The translations under genes and the position numbers were made by a program. Shown here piece after piece: positions 35,766-46,949 of a stretch of DNA of 64,000 bases (the stretch's first letter is position 1; every line of letters starts with the position of its first letter). The stretch comes from Roseiarcus sp963776665 (GTDB lineage: Bacteria; Pseudomonadota; Alphaproteobacteria; Rhizobiales; Beijerinckiaceae): the NCBI GenBank assembly GCA_963776665.1, contig CAVZNQ010000013.1, positions 124,001-188,000 of the forward strand, given 5' to 3'. A model generated the notes under the pieces. That model had not been told where the DNA came from. It worked only from the letters and a program-made list of their open reading frames with translations, and did no database searches.

Positions 35766-36521
35766 ATGAACGGCGAGCGTTTTGCCCTGGTGACCGGGGC
35801 TGGCTCCGGAATTGGCAGGGCGTCGGCCCTGGCGCTGGCTCGCTCGGGCTGGCATGTGGCGCTCGCCGGGCGTCGGCGCGAGCCGCTCGAGGAGACCGCC
35901 GGCGACATCAAGGCGCTCGGGCGGCGCGCCATCGCCGCGCCGTCTGACGTCAGCGATCCGGAGGCGGTGAAGGCGCTGTTCGCGACCGTCGAGCGCGAGT
36001 TCGGCCGTCTCGACCTCCTGTTCAACAACGCTGGGCGGGGGGCGCCGGCGGTTCCGATCGACGAACTGCCCTACGACACTTGGAAGGCGGTGGTCGACGT
36101 CAACCTCAATGGCATGTTCCTCTGCGCCCAGGGCGCGTTCGGCCTCATGAAGCGCCAGAAGCCTCAAGGGGGGCGGATCATCAACAACGGCTCGATCTCG
36201 GCCCATACGCCGAGGCCTATGGCCATTGCCTATAACGCGACCAAGCACGCCGTCTCCGGGCTCACCAAGTCGATCGCGCTCGACGGCCGCGCTCACGACA
36301 TCGCCTGCGGGCAGATCGACGTCGGCAACGCGCTGACCGAGATGGCGCGCCGGATGACCCAGGGCGTTATGCAGGCCGACGGCCGTATGGCGGTCGAGCC
36401 GACCATGGATCCCGACGAGGTCGGCCAAGCGGTCGCCACCATGGCCAACCTGCCGTTGAGCACCAACATCCTCACCATGACGATCATGGCGACCAAGATG
36501 CCATTCGTGGGGCGCGGATAG
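35766..36521 (+). CDS. Short-chain dehydrogenase/reductase
   Basis: A 251-residue Rossmann oxidoreductase with the cofactor motif TGAGSGIG, NNAGRGAP, the catalytic Ser of NNGSISAHTP and the Tyr-Lys pair of YNATKHAVSG. It is therefore a complete classical SDR. ATG 35766 follows GAGGGAGGG. It is 17 bases after the EamA transporter stop, so the two probably share a transcript, but no substrate is indicated. Confidence 0.88.
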   Translation: MNGERFALVTGAGSGIGRASALALARSGWHVALAGRRREPLEETAGDIKALGRRAIAAPSDVSDPEAVKALFATVEREFGRLDLLFNNAGRGAPAVPIDELPYDTWKAVVDVNLNGMFLCAQGAFGLMKRQKPQGGRIINNGSISAHTPRPMAIAYNATKHAVSGLTKSIALDGRAHDIACGQIDVGNALTEMARRMTQGVMQADGRMAVEPTMDPDEVGQAVATMANLPLSTNILTMTIMATKMPFVGRG

Positions 36522-36848
36522 CGAAGCGATACGCATGAAGAGCGGCTGCAGGTCGCGTTCGATGTCAGCACTTTTTTCATCATGACCGCTTCAGATGCCG
36601 TCGCCGGGACGACAATTTACTAGACGTTAATTGGGAAGCTAATATCCATTAGCTATACGTACGGGTCGGCGAGCCGAGTGGGGGCCGCGCCGAACGGAGG
36701 GGTCAGCTCGCTTGCGACGGCGCGGGCGCAACTATGTGAGCGCGCTCACGGCGCATTCTTCTCGATTGGGGGAGAAGTTCGCTTGGCTGTTGTTGGCGCG
36801 CGGCGCGAGAATCCAAGCAAGCGCCGCCGCCGGGTTGCGGAGGGGACA
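36522..36848. other. AT-richer intergenic region before a small peptide gene
   Basis: Sequence here drops markedly in GC compared with the flanking genes. It includes CAATTTACTAGACGTTAATTGGG and CTAATATCCATTAGCTATACG. No coding frame is convincing in the left part; this is where I would look for promoters of the peptide at 36849. I see no tRNA or riboswitch. Confidence 0.45.
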
Positions 36849-36962
36849 ATGCAATATCTGCTTATCCTTCTTGTGGTCATCACGATGGCTTGCGGCGCGG
36901 CCGCCAGCGTGACCATTTCGCTCGCGCCCGCTTATGCGGACGACAGCGGCAAGGGTTACTGA
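36849..36962 (+). CDS. Small secreted or membrane peptide
   Basis: A 37-residue peptide: QYLLILLVVITMACGAAASVTISLAPAYADDSGKGY. It has a hydrophobic helix and a plausible signal-peptidase site at AYADD, leaving only a short tail, so it may be a membrane microprotein. ATG 36849 is preceded by GGAGGGG at a good distance. A longer in-frame start at 36678 would add basic low-complexity sequence and is less likely. Unknown function; confidence rests on the ribosome site. Confidence 0.45.
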   Translation: MQYLLILLVVITMACGAAASVTISLAPAYADDSGKGY

Positions 36963-36973
36963 ACATTCCGGCC

Positions 36974-37855
36974 TCAGGCCGGGGCCAGGCCGACCGCGAT
37001 CCGGTCCAGCGTCGCGGCGGCCTCGCGCGGCAGCTCGAGGTCGGCCGCCGCCAGGTTCTCGCGCAGATGGCCGGCCGACGAAGTCCCTGGAATGAGCAGG
37101 ATGTTGGGCGCGCGCCGAAGGAGCCAGGCGAGGGCGACCTGCATCGGAGTGGCGCCGAGGCTCTTCGCGACATCGCTAAGCGCGGTTGACTGCAACGGTG
37201 TGAAGCCGCCGAGCGGGAAGAACGGCGCGTAGGCCGTCCCGGCTCGCGCGAGTTCGTCGATCAGGGCGTCGTCCTCCCGATGGGCGACATTGTACATGTT
37301 CTGCACGCAGACGATGTCGCAGATCCGCCGCCCCTCCGCGACCTGTTTCGACGTGACATTGCTGAGGCCAATGTGACGCACGAGGCCCTGCCGCTGGAGT
37401 TCGGCCAGAACCGTGAGCGGCGCCTCGATCGGCCCTTCGGCCGGCCCATGGACCCTTCCCATGATTCTGAGGTTGACGACTTCGAGCGCATCGAGCCCGA
37501 GACGCCTGAGATTGTCGTGCACTGCGCTCTCAAGCTCGGCCGGCGCCATCGCCGGGATCCAGGATGCGTCGGCGCCGCGTCTGGCTCCGATCTTGGTGAC
37601 GATGACGAGATCGTCGGGATAGGGGCGGAGCGCTTCGCGGATCAGCTCGTTGGTGACATAGGGGCCGTAGTAGTCGCTGGTGTCGATGTGATTGACGCCG
37701 CTCGCAACCGCCTCACGCAGCACCGCAATCGCGCCCGCGCGGTCCTTCGGCGGCCCGAACACTCCCGGTCCGGCGAGCTGCATCGCGCCATAGCCCATGC
37801 GCTTCACGACGTGATCGCCGAGCGGAAAAGTTCCGGCTTTGCTGATGTCGACCAT
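36974..37855 (-). CDS. Aldo/keto reductase
   Basis: A 293-residue NADPH-dependent TIM-barrel oxidoreductase. The catalytic tetrad is readable: Asp and Tyr in HIDTSDYYGPYVTNELI, Lys in VIVTKIGARRG; HIGLSNVTSKQ and the NADPH site LIPGTSSAGHLRENL follow. The family member (YakC/pyridoxal-reductase-like) is not certain. ATG 37855 starts VDISKAGTFPLGD and follows GAGGAGACGAG; an upstream frame is unlikely. It is a single gene. Confidence 0.88.
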   Translation of the reverse strand: MVDISKAGTFPLGDHVVKRMGYGAMQLAGPGVFGPPKDRAGAIAVLREAVASGVNHIDTSDYYGPYVTNELIREALRPYPDDLVIVTKIGARRGADASWIPAMAPAELESAVHDNLRRLGLDALEVVNLRIMGRVHGPAEGPIEAPLTVLAELQRQGLVRHIGLSNVTSKQVAEGRRICDIVCVQNMYNVAHREDDALIDELARAGTAYAPFFPLGGFTPLQSTALSDVAKSLGATPMQVALAWLLRRAPNILLIPGTSSAGHLRENLAAADLELPREAAATLDRIAVGLAPA

Positions 37856-37999
37856 GGCTCTCGTCTCCTCCTGATCGACTGCCGATATAGCGAGTGTGGG
37901 GAAGCGCGATAAGAGCGGGCAAACGGCACGGGCTGTTCGGCAAGGCGGACAATCGCGGCTGACACTTAACCCACACGCCACATCTCAGGGAGGACCGCC

Positions 38000-38089
38000 A
38001 TGCGATTCAGCACGCTGACCTGTGTCGGACTTGGCGCGGCGCTGGCCGCGATCCTGGGTTCGGGATCGGCCGGCTTGAGCGCCCGCCTA
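38000..38089 (+). pseudogene. Possible start of a lost exported-protein gene
   Basis: ATG 38000 follows a strong AGGGAGGA site and opens RFSTLTCVGLGAALAAILGSG, which has the shape of a signal peptide. After about 29 codons the frame runs antisense through the deacetylase-like gene on the other strand. Either this is the surviving 5' end of a truncated gene, or a chance match. I favour the remnant, with little confidence. Confidence 0.25.
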
Positions 38090-39118
38090 CTCGGGCGCCG
38101 CGGTCAGAGGCTCAAGCGGTGCGGCGATCGTTCCGCGCTTGAGGTCCTGCGAGAAGAGGGCGAGGCCCTTCGGCTCATTGCCGTTGGGATGCACCAGCAC
38201 GATCGAGCCTTTTCCCGGCTGTTGCCCCTTGGCGAGCCAGGCGTCCGCGCCCAGCGTCACCAAGTGGAACCGGCTCACCGCCTGCATCAGCGGATCGCTC
38301 GAGACAAGGCCGGGGAAGCGGAAGAACAGCGACGGAGTCTCGCCGTTGGCGATGAGAAGCCGCTCGGTGTCGAGGATCTCCATCTCCGGATCCACCCCCT
38401 TGGTCAAAAGGAAGTTCGCGGCGTCGGGGAGCTTGCGCCGGTAGGGGTGATGGTAGGTGTGATCGACCCACAGGATATCGAGAGCGCCGGAATTACGCTG
38501 ATCAACGAGCCAGCGGAAATCGGCGAAGTGATGGGTGAGCCAGAGGCCGGAGATAGACAGGGCGATGGGAGCGCGGGGGCTCGCCGTCTCGAGCCGGGCG
38601 AAAAAGGTCCGATCGAGCGGCCGCTTGCTCGGGCAGAGATCGCCGGTGAGAAAATCGCCAGCCGCCCCCCCATGGGTCAGCCCGGCATTTTGAAGGAAGC
38701 CGCGATGGATGAGACCCGGCGCCTCGGCCGATTCGTCGACCGCGCGACCCATGCGGGTCGACTTGAGCTCGGGCTCGCTCATTTCGCTGCAGGTCCAGCA
38801 GGCGGCGCGCTCCAGCCGGGTCGTCAACGCCTCGGGATCGGCAAGCAAGGCGAGCTTCTGGCCGGCGACAGTCATCTCGCGGATCGCCACCGCCTTGCGA
38901 CCGTCGGCGGCTACGCATGCCTTCAGCACCGGCCGATACTCGACGACCGCGGCCGGGCCTTGAAGCCGAGACGCCGGCGTTGGCGTGAAGGCGCAATCGG
39001 CCCGCGCCGCGCCGGCCAGTCCCGCCCAAGAGGCGAGTGTTACGAGGAATAGGCGAAGGACGGGGGGCAAGGGACGTTCGTTCCTGACAATGGGGCCCCT
39101 TCTAACCAAACGCGACAA
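38087..39118 (-). CDS. Exported polysaccharide-deacetylase-like protein
   Basis: A 343-residue protein with a signal peptide (VLRLFLVTLASWAGLAGAARADC). The catalytic half contains ALSISGLWLTHHFADFRWLVDQRN, IDILWVDHTYHHPYRRKLP-like sequence, DTERLLIANG and FHLVTLGADAWL, reminiscent of the NodB fold but divergent. The first metal Asp motif (TFDDG) is not obvious, so activity is uncertain. It starts 41 bases after the CPA2 antiporter stop and is probably co-transcribed with it. Confidence 0.6.
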   Translation of the reverse strand: MSRLVRRGPIVRNERPLPPVLRLFLVTLASWAGLAGAARADCAFTPTPASRLQGPAAVVEYRPVLKACVAADGRKAVAIREMTVAGQKLALLADPEALTTRLERAACWTCSEMSEPELKSTRMGRAVDESAEAPGLIHRGFLQNAGLTHGGAAGDFLTGDLCPSKRPLDRTFFARLETASPRAPIALSISGLWLTHHFADFRWLVDQRNSGALDILWVDHTYHHPYRRKLPDAANFLLTKGVDPEMEILDTERLLIANGETPSLFFRFPGLVSSDPLMQAVSRFHLVTLGADAWLAKGQQPGKGSIVLVHPNGNEPKGLALFSQDLKRGTIAAPLEPLTAAPE

Positions 39119-39159
39119 GCACAGCTAGAGCCGCTCGTGGATATTGTGAACGCGCCCGC

Positions 39160-40932
39160 TCACCTCCGTCGCGGCCCCCGCGTCGATCGCGGCCGCTCGG
39201 GCGCGCCGGCGGCGGTGAGGAGCTTGCGGAACTCGTCCCGCTTCTCGTGGATCGATGCGATAACCAGGCCCATTGGAACGCCGAGATCGACCAGCACAGC
39301 CTCCGACAGCTGCAGGCTTGCCTCGATCGTCTCGGGCACCGCGTCCGTCACGCCGAGCCTGTAGAGCGCGCGAGCGTGGTTGGCGTCGCGCGCGCGGGCG
39401 ACCAGCGTCACCTCGGGCCGCAAGAGGCGCGTCGCCTCCACCACCGCTTCGTTGGCGGCGGGCGAGTCCATGGTGACGACGACCGCGCGCGCGGACTCGA
39501 GTCCGCAGTGGCGCAGATATTCGGGCCGCGCGGCGTCGCCGTAGTAAACCGGCTTGCCGTCGGACCGGGCGCGCGTCGTCAGCCGCGCGTCCGAATCCAC
39601 GGCGATGAACGGGATCGCGTGCCGATCGAGCATGTCGCCGATGAGCGCGCCGACGCGGCCGTAGCCGACGATGATCACCCGGGAGTCCTCGCTCTCCGGC
39701 GGAATTTCCGGCTGCCCCTTGTCCGCGGCTCGCAGCGGCAAGCCGATGCGCGCCCCGATCTTGGCCAGCCCCGGAACCGCGAGCATCGATATCGCCACCG
39801 CGCTGATGAGCGTCGTTGCGAGCCCGCGATCTATGAGCCCGCCGGCAAACGCTGCGCCGACCATGACGAAACCGAATTCGCCGCCCGGCCCGAGCAACAG
39901 GGACATTTCGGCGGCTACGCGAGGCGGCAGCCGGAATGTGCGCGCCAGCGCAAACAGCGTGAGGCCCTTCGCCGCCGCGAGCGCCGCGGCAAGTCCGAAG
40001 ATGAGGCCTGGCCGGGCAACGATAAACGCGGGATTGATCCCGGCGCCGACCGAAACGAAATAGAGGCCGAGAAGCAGACCTCGGAATGGCTCGATGGTCA
40101 CTTCGATCTCGCGCCGGTATTCCGTCTCCGCCAGCAGAAGCCCCGCGACAAAGGCGCCAAGCGCCATCGAGAGATGGCTCGCCGCAGCGGCCAGACCATC
40201 GCCCAGCACCACCAGCAGACACGCCGCCATGAAGAATTCCGGGCTCTTGGTTGCGGCGACGAAATGGAAAAATGGCCTGAGCGCGAGGCGGCCGAAAACG
40301 ACCAGCGCGACGAGCGCCAGCCCGGCCGGGGCCAAGGCGCTGATGAGCGCCCAGCCAAGTCCGTGCTCGCCGCCGGCCGAGAATGCGCCCGTCATGACCA
40401 ACAGCGGCGCGACCGCCAGATCTTGAAACAGCAATACCGCGAAGCTCGCCCGGCCGGCGCCGGTATGGAGTCGTTTGCTCTCGACCAGCATCGGGATGAC
40501 GATCGCGGTCGAGGACATCGTCAACGCAGCCCCGACAGTCAGCGCTGAGGGTGGAGCAAGGCCGAGACCCCAGGCGACGCCGCTGAGGATCGCCATCGTG
40601 ACGACGACCTGCGCCAGCCCGAGCCCGAACACCAGCCGGCGCATGCGGCGCAATCGCTCGAACGACAATTCGAGCCCCATGGTGAACAAAAGCGCGACGA
40701 CGCCGAAGGCGGCGATCCGGTCGATCGCCTCGACGTTGATCGCGAGCGCATTGAGCCAGGGCGCTTTCAAGTTGAGGGAGCCGAGGCCATAGGGCCCAAG
40801 CGCGAGGCCGGCCAGCAGATAGCCCAGCACCGGACTGACGTGCAGCCGGAAGAACAGCGGCGCGATCACGCCCGCCGTTACGAGGAACAGCAGGGTCTCC
40901 TTGTAGACCGACAGATCAATTGGCGCGTTCAC
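39160..40932 (-). CDS. CPA2-family monovalent cation:proton antiporter with TrkA-N domain (KefB-like)
   Basis: A 590-residue membrane protein: about 12 transmembrane segments over residues 1-390, containing LLFTMGLELSFERLRRMRR and LLGPGGEFGFVMVGAA. A cytosolic NAD-binding TrkA-N domain follows (VIIVGYGRVGALIGDMLDRH; YYGDAARPEYLRHCGLESARAVVVTMD). This is the KefB/KefC arrangement for K+/H+ or glutathione-gated efflux; ion specificity cannot be decided. ATG 40932 is used. Upstream of the deacetylase-like gene. Confidence 0.9.
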   Translation of the reverse strand: MNAPIDLSVYKETLLFLVTAGVIAPLFFRLHVSPVLGYLLAGLALGPYGLGSLNLKAPWLNALAINVEAIDRIAAFGVVALLFTMGLELSFERLRRMRRLVFGLGLAQVVVTMAILSGVAWGLGLAPPSALTVGAALTMSSTAIVIPMLVESKRLHTGAGRASFAVLLFQDLAVAPLLVMTGAFSAGGEHGLGWALISALAPAGLALVALVVFGRLALRPFFHFVAATKSPEFFMAACLLVVLGDGLAAAASHLSMALGAFVAGLLLAETEYRREIEVTIEPFRGLLLGLYFVSVGAGINPAFIVARPGLIFGLAAALAAAKGLTLFALARTFRLPPRVAAEMSLLLGPGGEFGFVMVGAAFAGGLIDRGLATTLISAVAISMLAVPGLAKIGARIGLPLRAADKGQPEIPPESEDSRVIIVGYGRVGALIGDMLDRHAIPFIAVDSDARLTTRARSDGKPVYYGDAARPEYLRHCGLESARAVVVTMDSPAANEAVVEATRLLRPEVTLVARARDANHARALYRLGVTDAVPETIEASLQLSEAVLVDLGVPMGLVIASIHEKRDEFRKLLTAAGAPERPRSTRGPRRR

Positions 40933-41058
40933 TCGGGCTCCGTCGCGGCCGGCCGCTGGTCATTCCGACCAGCCTAGTCGATTCCAGGGCGGGCGCGAGC
41001 CTCGCCGCGAAGCCGTGCGGCGTGCTAAGGGCGGAGCGTCGAATTCCTGGAGTGCGCA

Positions 41059-41712
41059 ATGGCGCTTTATTCCCTCAACGGCGAAACGGCCTCGATCATG
41101 ACGCTCGCGCCGGTCATCCCGGTTCTAACGGTCGCGAGCGTCGAGGATGGCGTCGCGCAGGCGAAGGCGCTTGTCGCCGGCGGCCTCTATGCGATCGAGG
41201 TGACGCTGCGCACGCCCTCGGCGCTGGCGGCGATCCGGGAAATCGCCAAAAGCGTGCCCGGCGCGGTCGTCGGCGCGGGCACGATCGTTTCGGTCGAGCA
41301 GATCGCCGAGGCGATCGCGGCAGGGGCGCGGTTTCTGGTCAGCCCCGGCGCTCCTGCGGCGCTCGCCAAAGCCGCAGCGCAGTCGCCCGTGCCGTTTCTG
41401 CCGGGCTGCGCGACCGTGTCAGAGGCTATGGCGTTGCGGGAGCTCGGCTTTCGCGCGCTGAAGCTTTTCCCCGCCGAAGCGGTCGGCGGCGCGAGGCTCC
41501 TCGCATCGATCGCCGCGCCCCTGCCCGATCTCAGCTTCTGCCCGACCGGCGGCATCGACCTTGCGAAGGCGCCCGAATACCTGAAGCTGCCGAACGTGCC
41601 CTGCGTCGGCGGCTCGTGGATGTTGCAGAAGGCGGCGCTCGCCCGCGGAGACTACCTCGCGGTCGAAGCTCTGTCGCGGGACGCGGCGGAACTCAAGCGC
41701 GCGGCCGCCTAG
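41059..41712 (+). CDS. eda: KDPG/KHG aldolase (2-dehydro-3-deoxyphosphogluconate aldolase)
   Basis: A 217-residue class I aldolase of the Entner-Doudoroff pathway, splitting KDPG to pyruvate and glyceraldehyde 3-phosphate. The active site shows Glu47 and Arg51 in IEVTLRTP, GAGTI near residue 73, and the Schiff-base Lys135 in ALKLFPAE, followed by FCPTGGI, the phosphate site. ATG 41059 is used. Convergent with rpmB, overlapping by 4 bases. No edd gene adjoins. Confidence 0.92.
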   Translation: MALYSLNGETASIMTLAPVIPVLTVASVEDGVAQAKALVAGGLYAIEVTLRTPSALAAIREIAKSVPGAVVGAGTIVSVEQIAEAIAAGARFLVSPGAPAALAKAAAQSPVPFLPGCATVSEAMALRELGFRALKLFPAEAVGGARLLASIAAPLPDLSFCPTGGIDLAKAPEYLKLPNVPCVGGSWMLQKAALARGDYLAVEALSRDAAELKRAAA

Positions 41713-42011
41713 GCGGCCTTGGCTTGCGCCTCGGCGCGCTTCTTGGCGATCTCGCGCTTCAACTCGACGGCTGTGTCGGAGAGCTCCGACACGTTCGCCT
41801 TGGCGAGGAAGTCGTCGAGCCCGCCGCGATGCTCGACCGAGCGCAGCGCGGCTGCGCTGATCCTGAGCCGCACGGCGCGCTCCAGCGTGTCGGAGATCAG
41901 CGTGACCTGGACGAGATTGGGCAAGAAGCGGGTGCGCGTCTTGCGGTTGGAATGGCTGACTTTGTTGCCGGATTGAACGGCCTTGCCCGTCAGCTCGCAG
42001 CGGCGCGACAT
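41709..42011 (-). CDS. rpmB: 50S ribosomal protein L28
   Basis: A 100-residue ribosomal protein: SRRCELTGKAVQSGNKVSHSNRKTRTRFLPNLVQVTLIS, the L28 signature, followed by the extended alphaproteobacterial C-terminus (AEAQAKAA). It binds 23S rRNA in the large subunit. ATG 42011 starts directly at the conserved N-terminus. Alone, with a 190-base gap upstream. Confidence 0.96.
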   Translation of the reverse strand: MSRRCELTGKAVQSGNKVSHSNRKTRTRFLPNLVQVTLISDTLERAVRLRISAAALRSVEHRGGLDDFLAKANVSELSDTAVELKREIAKKRAEAQAKAA

Positions 42012-42203
42012 TGCACAATGATCCTTCGAACGAAAAGCCTTGGGACGCGATCCGGCAAACGAAAATCGGGCCGCTCCCGTGAAGAAGCGCCCCGCCGCAT
42101 AACGGCCCCGACCGATAGGAAGGCGGGTCTATAGGGGAGGGGTTTTTCGGCGTCAAGCCCGGTCTTGCTCGACATACCGCACCCCCGCCACTACCTTCGC
42201 CCA

Positions 42204-43049
42204 ATGCAACACGGACAGGCGAGCGCGACCGCGATTGGCGCGGCCGGGCATAGGGCGGCCCACCAGGTTCTCGAGCGCGGGATCGTCTTCGCCGACCCTC
42301 TGGCTCTCGTGATCCTCGGGCGAGACGCCGACGAGGCGGTCGCGCTGGCCAAAGAGAGGCCCGAGCGGCGGCCGTTGCGGTTTTTCATCGCCATGCGCAG
42401 CCGCTTCGCCGAAGATATGGCTCGCCGCGCGATGGCTGAGGGCGTGCGACAAATTCTCGTACTCGGCGCGGGCCTGGACACATTCGCCTATCGGCTTCAG
42501 GGGGCCGAGGGATTGCGCGTCTTCGAGCTCGATCATCCCGCGACCCAACTCGACAAGCGGCGCCGGCTGGCCGACGCGAATATCGCGAAACCGGCCCATG
42601 TCGCGTATGTCGCGCACGATTTCGAGCACGGCGGCATGACCGAGGCGCTGAAAGCGGCCGGGTTGAAGTCGAGCGAACGAACCTTCGTGCTTTGGTTGGG
42701 CGTTACCCCCTATCTGACGAAGGAGTCAGTGCTCGCAACGCTTGGCGAACTGGCTGACCTGCCCGGCGGGGCGGAAGTCGTGTTCGACTACGCCAATCCG
42801 CCACACACGATCGAGCAGCCGGCGACGCAGGCCTTTCATCGCTCAATGGCTGAGAGCGTCGCGGCCCATGGCGAACCGTTTCGCTGTTTTTTCAATACCG
42901 GGGATTTGCACGCCGCCGCGCGCAGGCTCGGGTTCAGGGAGATTGAAGATCTCGACCGCGCGGCGCTGGTCAGCCGCTATCTCCCCCACCTTCCCGTGCC
43001 TCCGCGGCCGGGGCCGGGCGGCCACGTCGTGCGGATGGCGAAGCGGTAG
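42204..43049 (+). CDS. SAM-dependent methyltransferase, leucine carboxyl methyltransferase (PPM1/LCM) family
   Basis: A 281-residue class I methyltransferase. The SAM loop is ILVLGAGLDTFAYRL near residue 90, and the acidic position follows in RVFELDHPATQLDKRRRL. This pair is the LCM/PPM1 signature used by many bacterial O-methyltransferases of secondary metabolism. Substrate unknown. ATG 42204 is preferred; TTG 42165 would add 13 residues. Convergent with ftsH, 28 bases apart. Confidence 0.85.
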   Translation: MQHGQASATAIGAAGHRAAHQVLERGIVFADPLALVILGRDADEAVALAKERPERRPLRFFIAMRSRFAEDMARRAMAEGVRQILVLGAGLDTFAYRLQGAEGLRVFELDHPATQLDKRRRLADANIAKPAHVAYVAHDFEHGGMTEALKAAGLKSSERTFVLWLGVTPYLTKESVLATLGELADLPGGAEVVFDYANPPHTIEQPATQAFHRSMAESVAAHGEPFRCFFNTGDLHAAARRLGFREIEDLDRAALVSRYLPHLPVPPRPGPGGHVVRMAKR

Positions 43050-43077
43050 GATCTTGTCGACAGCGCGCTCGCGGGGG

Positions 43078-45006
<1,929 letters not shown>

Positions 45007-45185
45007 AGCCTTCCCGTGACGGAGGGATCGATTAAGCTGTCCCCGACCGTTCCGACCCTGTCTGTCCCGGGACATTTAAGCGCGCCGGGCCGAATTGCCA
45101 AGAGAACCGGAATTGTCTCAATTTCCAGTGAAGGCTCCAATTGCAGTTTTTTGGCGGCGGGAAGCTCCCAGCGCGGCTGCCTCGA

Positions 45186-46880
45186 TCAGGCTGTCTTCTG
45201 CTCCTTGACCCCCAATTCCTCGATCATTGCCTTGCGCATGAGGAACTTCTGAGCCTTGCCCGTGACCGTCATCGGGAAAGAATCGACGAAGCGGACATGG
45301 CGGGGCGCCTTGTAGTGGGCGATTGAGGCCCGACAAAAGGCGACAACCTCGTCCTCGTTCAAGGCCCAGCCCTCGCGGCGGCGGATCCAGACGCAAAGCT
45401 CCTCGCCGTACCGATGATCGGGGACCCCGAAAGCCTGGACCTCGGCGATGGCGGGGTGGGTAAACAGAAACTCCTCGATCTCGCGCGGATAGATATTCTC
45501 CCCGCCGCGAATGATCATGTCTTTGAGCCGGCCGACAATATTGCAGTAACCGTCAGCATCGATTGTCGCCAGATCGCCGGTGTGCATGAAACGGGCCTCG
45601 TCGATCGCGGCGGCCGTCCCCACGGGATCGTCCCAATAGCCGCGCATGACGCTATAGCCCCGGGTAAGCAGCTCGCCGGGGATGCCCGGCGCGACGATCC
45701 GGCCCTCGAGGTCGATAATCTTGACCTCGAGATGCGGCTGGACGCGCCCGACAGTCGAGACGCGCCGCTCCAAGGGATCGTCATAGGAGCTTTGGAAGCT
45801 GACGGGGCTCGTTTCGGTCATGCCGTAGGCGATCGTCACCTCGCTCATGTGCATCTGGTCGACGACCTTGCGCATCACCTCGACCGGGCAGGGCGAGCCA
45901 GCCATGATCCCTGTCCGCAGGGTCTTGAGGTCGAAGCGAGCGAATTCGGGATGCTCGAGCATCGCGATGAACATCGTCGGCACCCCGTGCAAGCCAGTGC
46001 ATCGTTCCGCTTGCACCGCCTCGAGCGTCGCCAGCGGGTCGAATCCTTCCGACGGGCTCACCATGCACGAGCCGTGGGTGACGCAGGCGAGATTGCCGAG
46101 CACCATGCCGAAGCAATGGTAGTAAGGCACCGGGATGCACAGCCGGTCATCCGGGGTGAGGCGCATCGCCTCGCCTATGAAATAGCCGTTGTTGACGATG
46201 TTGTGGTGGGTCAGGGTCGCGCCTTTCGGCGCGCCCGTCGTTCCCGAGGTGAACTGGATGTTGATCGGATCGTCGAACTGCAGCGACGCTTCGAAGGCCG
46301 CAAGCTTGACCCGGTCGGCCGCCGAGGCGGGCTTGGCGACATCGTCGAAATTGAGCATCCCCGCCGACTTGTCGGTCCCCATGCGGATGACGATCTCGAG
46401 CTTCGGCAGGCCTTTGGACGAGAGCTTGCCCGGCTGGGCCGCGTCGATCTCGGGGGCGCAGGCGCGCAGCGAAGCGAAGTAGTCATTGTTCTTATGCCCA
46501 GGACTGAGGATCAGCGCCCGGCAGCCGGACTTCTTCATCGCGTATTCGAATTCGTGGCTACGGTAGGCGGGATTGATGTTGACCAGGATGAGCCCGGCGA
46601 GCGCGGTTCCGAACTGCGCCAGAACCCACTCGCTGACGTTGGGCGACCAGATGCCGACCCGATCGCCCTTCTCGAGCCCAAGGGCGCGCAGTCCGATCGC
46701 AAGGTCCTCCGAGCGGCCGAGGAGTTCGGCATATGTCCAGCGCACGCCCTGGTGGCGCGTCACCAGCGCCGGCCGATCCGGTCCTTCAAGCGCGACGCGG
46801 CGCAGAAGACGGCCGATCGTCTCGCCGCTGAGCGGTGCAGGCGAGGCGCCGTGGACATAGGACTCGGTGAGTGGCGCCAT
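45186..46880 (-). CDS. AMP-binding acyl-CoA synthetase (medium/long-chain, ACSF2-like)
   Basis: A 564-residue adenylate-forming enzyme that activates a fatty acid to its CoA ester. The AMP loop is FTSGTTGAPKGATLTHHNIV; AYGMTETSP is the A5 motif and FMHTGDLATIDADGY the A7 motif. GRLKDMIIRGGENIYPREIEEFL marks the hinge and MTVTGKAQKFLMRK the catalytic Lys. ATG 46880 starts APLTESYVHG, as in homologues. It reads downstream from the FtsX permease, 70 bases apart. Confidence 0.9.
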   Translation of the reverse strand: MAPLTESYVHGASPAPLSGETIGRLLRRVALEGPDRPALVTRHQGVRWTYAELLGRSEDLAIGLRALGLEKGDRVGIWSPNVSEWVLAQFGTALAGLILVNINPAYRSHEFEYAMKKSGCRALILSPGHKNNDYFASLRACAPEIDAAQPGKLSSKGLPKLEIVIRMGTDKSAGMLNFDDVAKPASAADRVKLAAFEASLQFDDPINIQFTSGTTGAPKGATLTHHNIVNNGYFIGEAMRLTPDDRLCIPVPYYHCFGMVLGNLACVTHGSCMVSPSEGFDPLATLEAVQAERCTGLHGVPTMFIAMLEHPEFARFDLKTLRTGIMAGSPCPVEVMRKVVDQMHMSEVTIAYGMTETSPVSFQSSYDDPLERRVSTVGRVQPHLEVKIIDLEGRIVAPGIPGELLTRGYSVMRGYWDDPVGTAAAIDEARFMHTGDLATIDADGYCNIVGRLKDMIIRGGENIYPREIEEFLFTHPAIAEVQAFGVPDHRYGEELCVWIRRREGWALNEDEVVAFCRASIAHYKAPRHVRFVDSFPMTVTGKAQKFLMRKAMIEELGVKEQKTA

Positions 46881-46949
46881 TGACTTTCGCTCCCCTCGGT
46901 AGCCTGACCCGCTCCATTCGAGGTCCAAGCCGTCGATCGCGCCTTACTA

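Noticed and set aside
42012..42203. Attachment site or integration scar near rpmB
   Set aside because: No direct repeat, integrase gene or tRNA is nearby.
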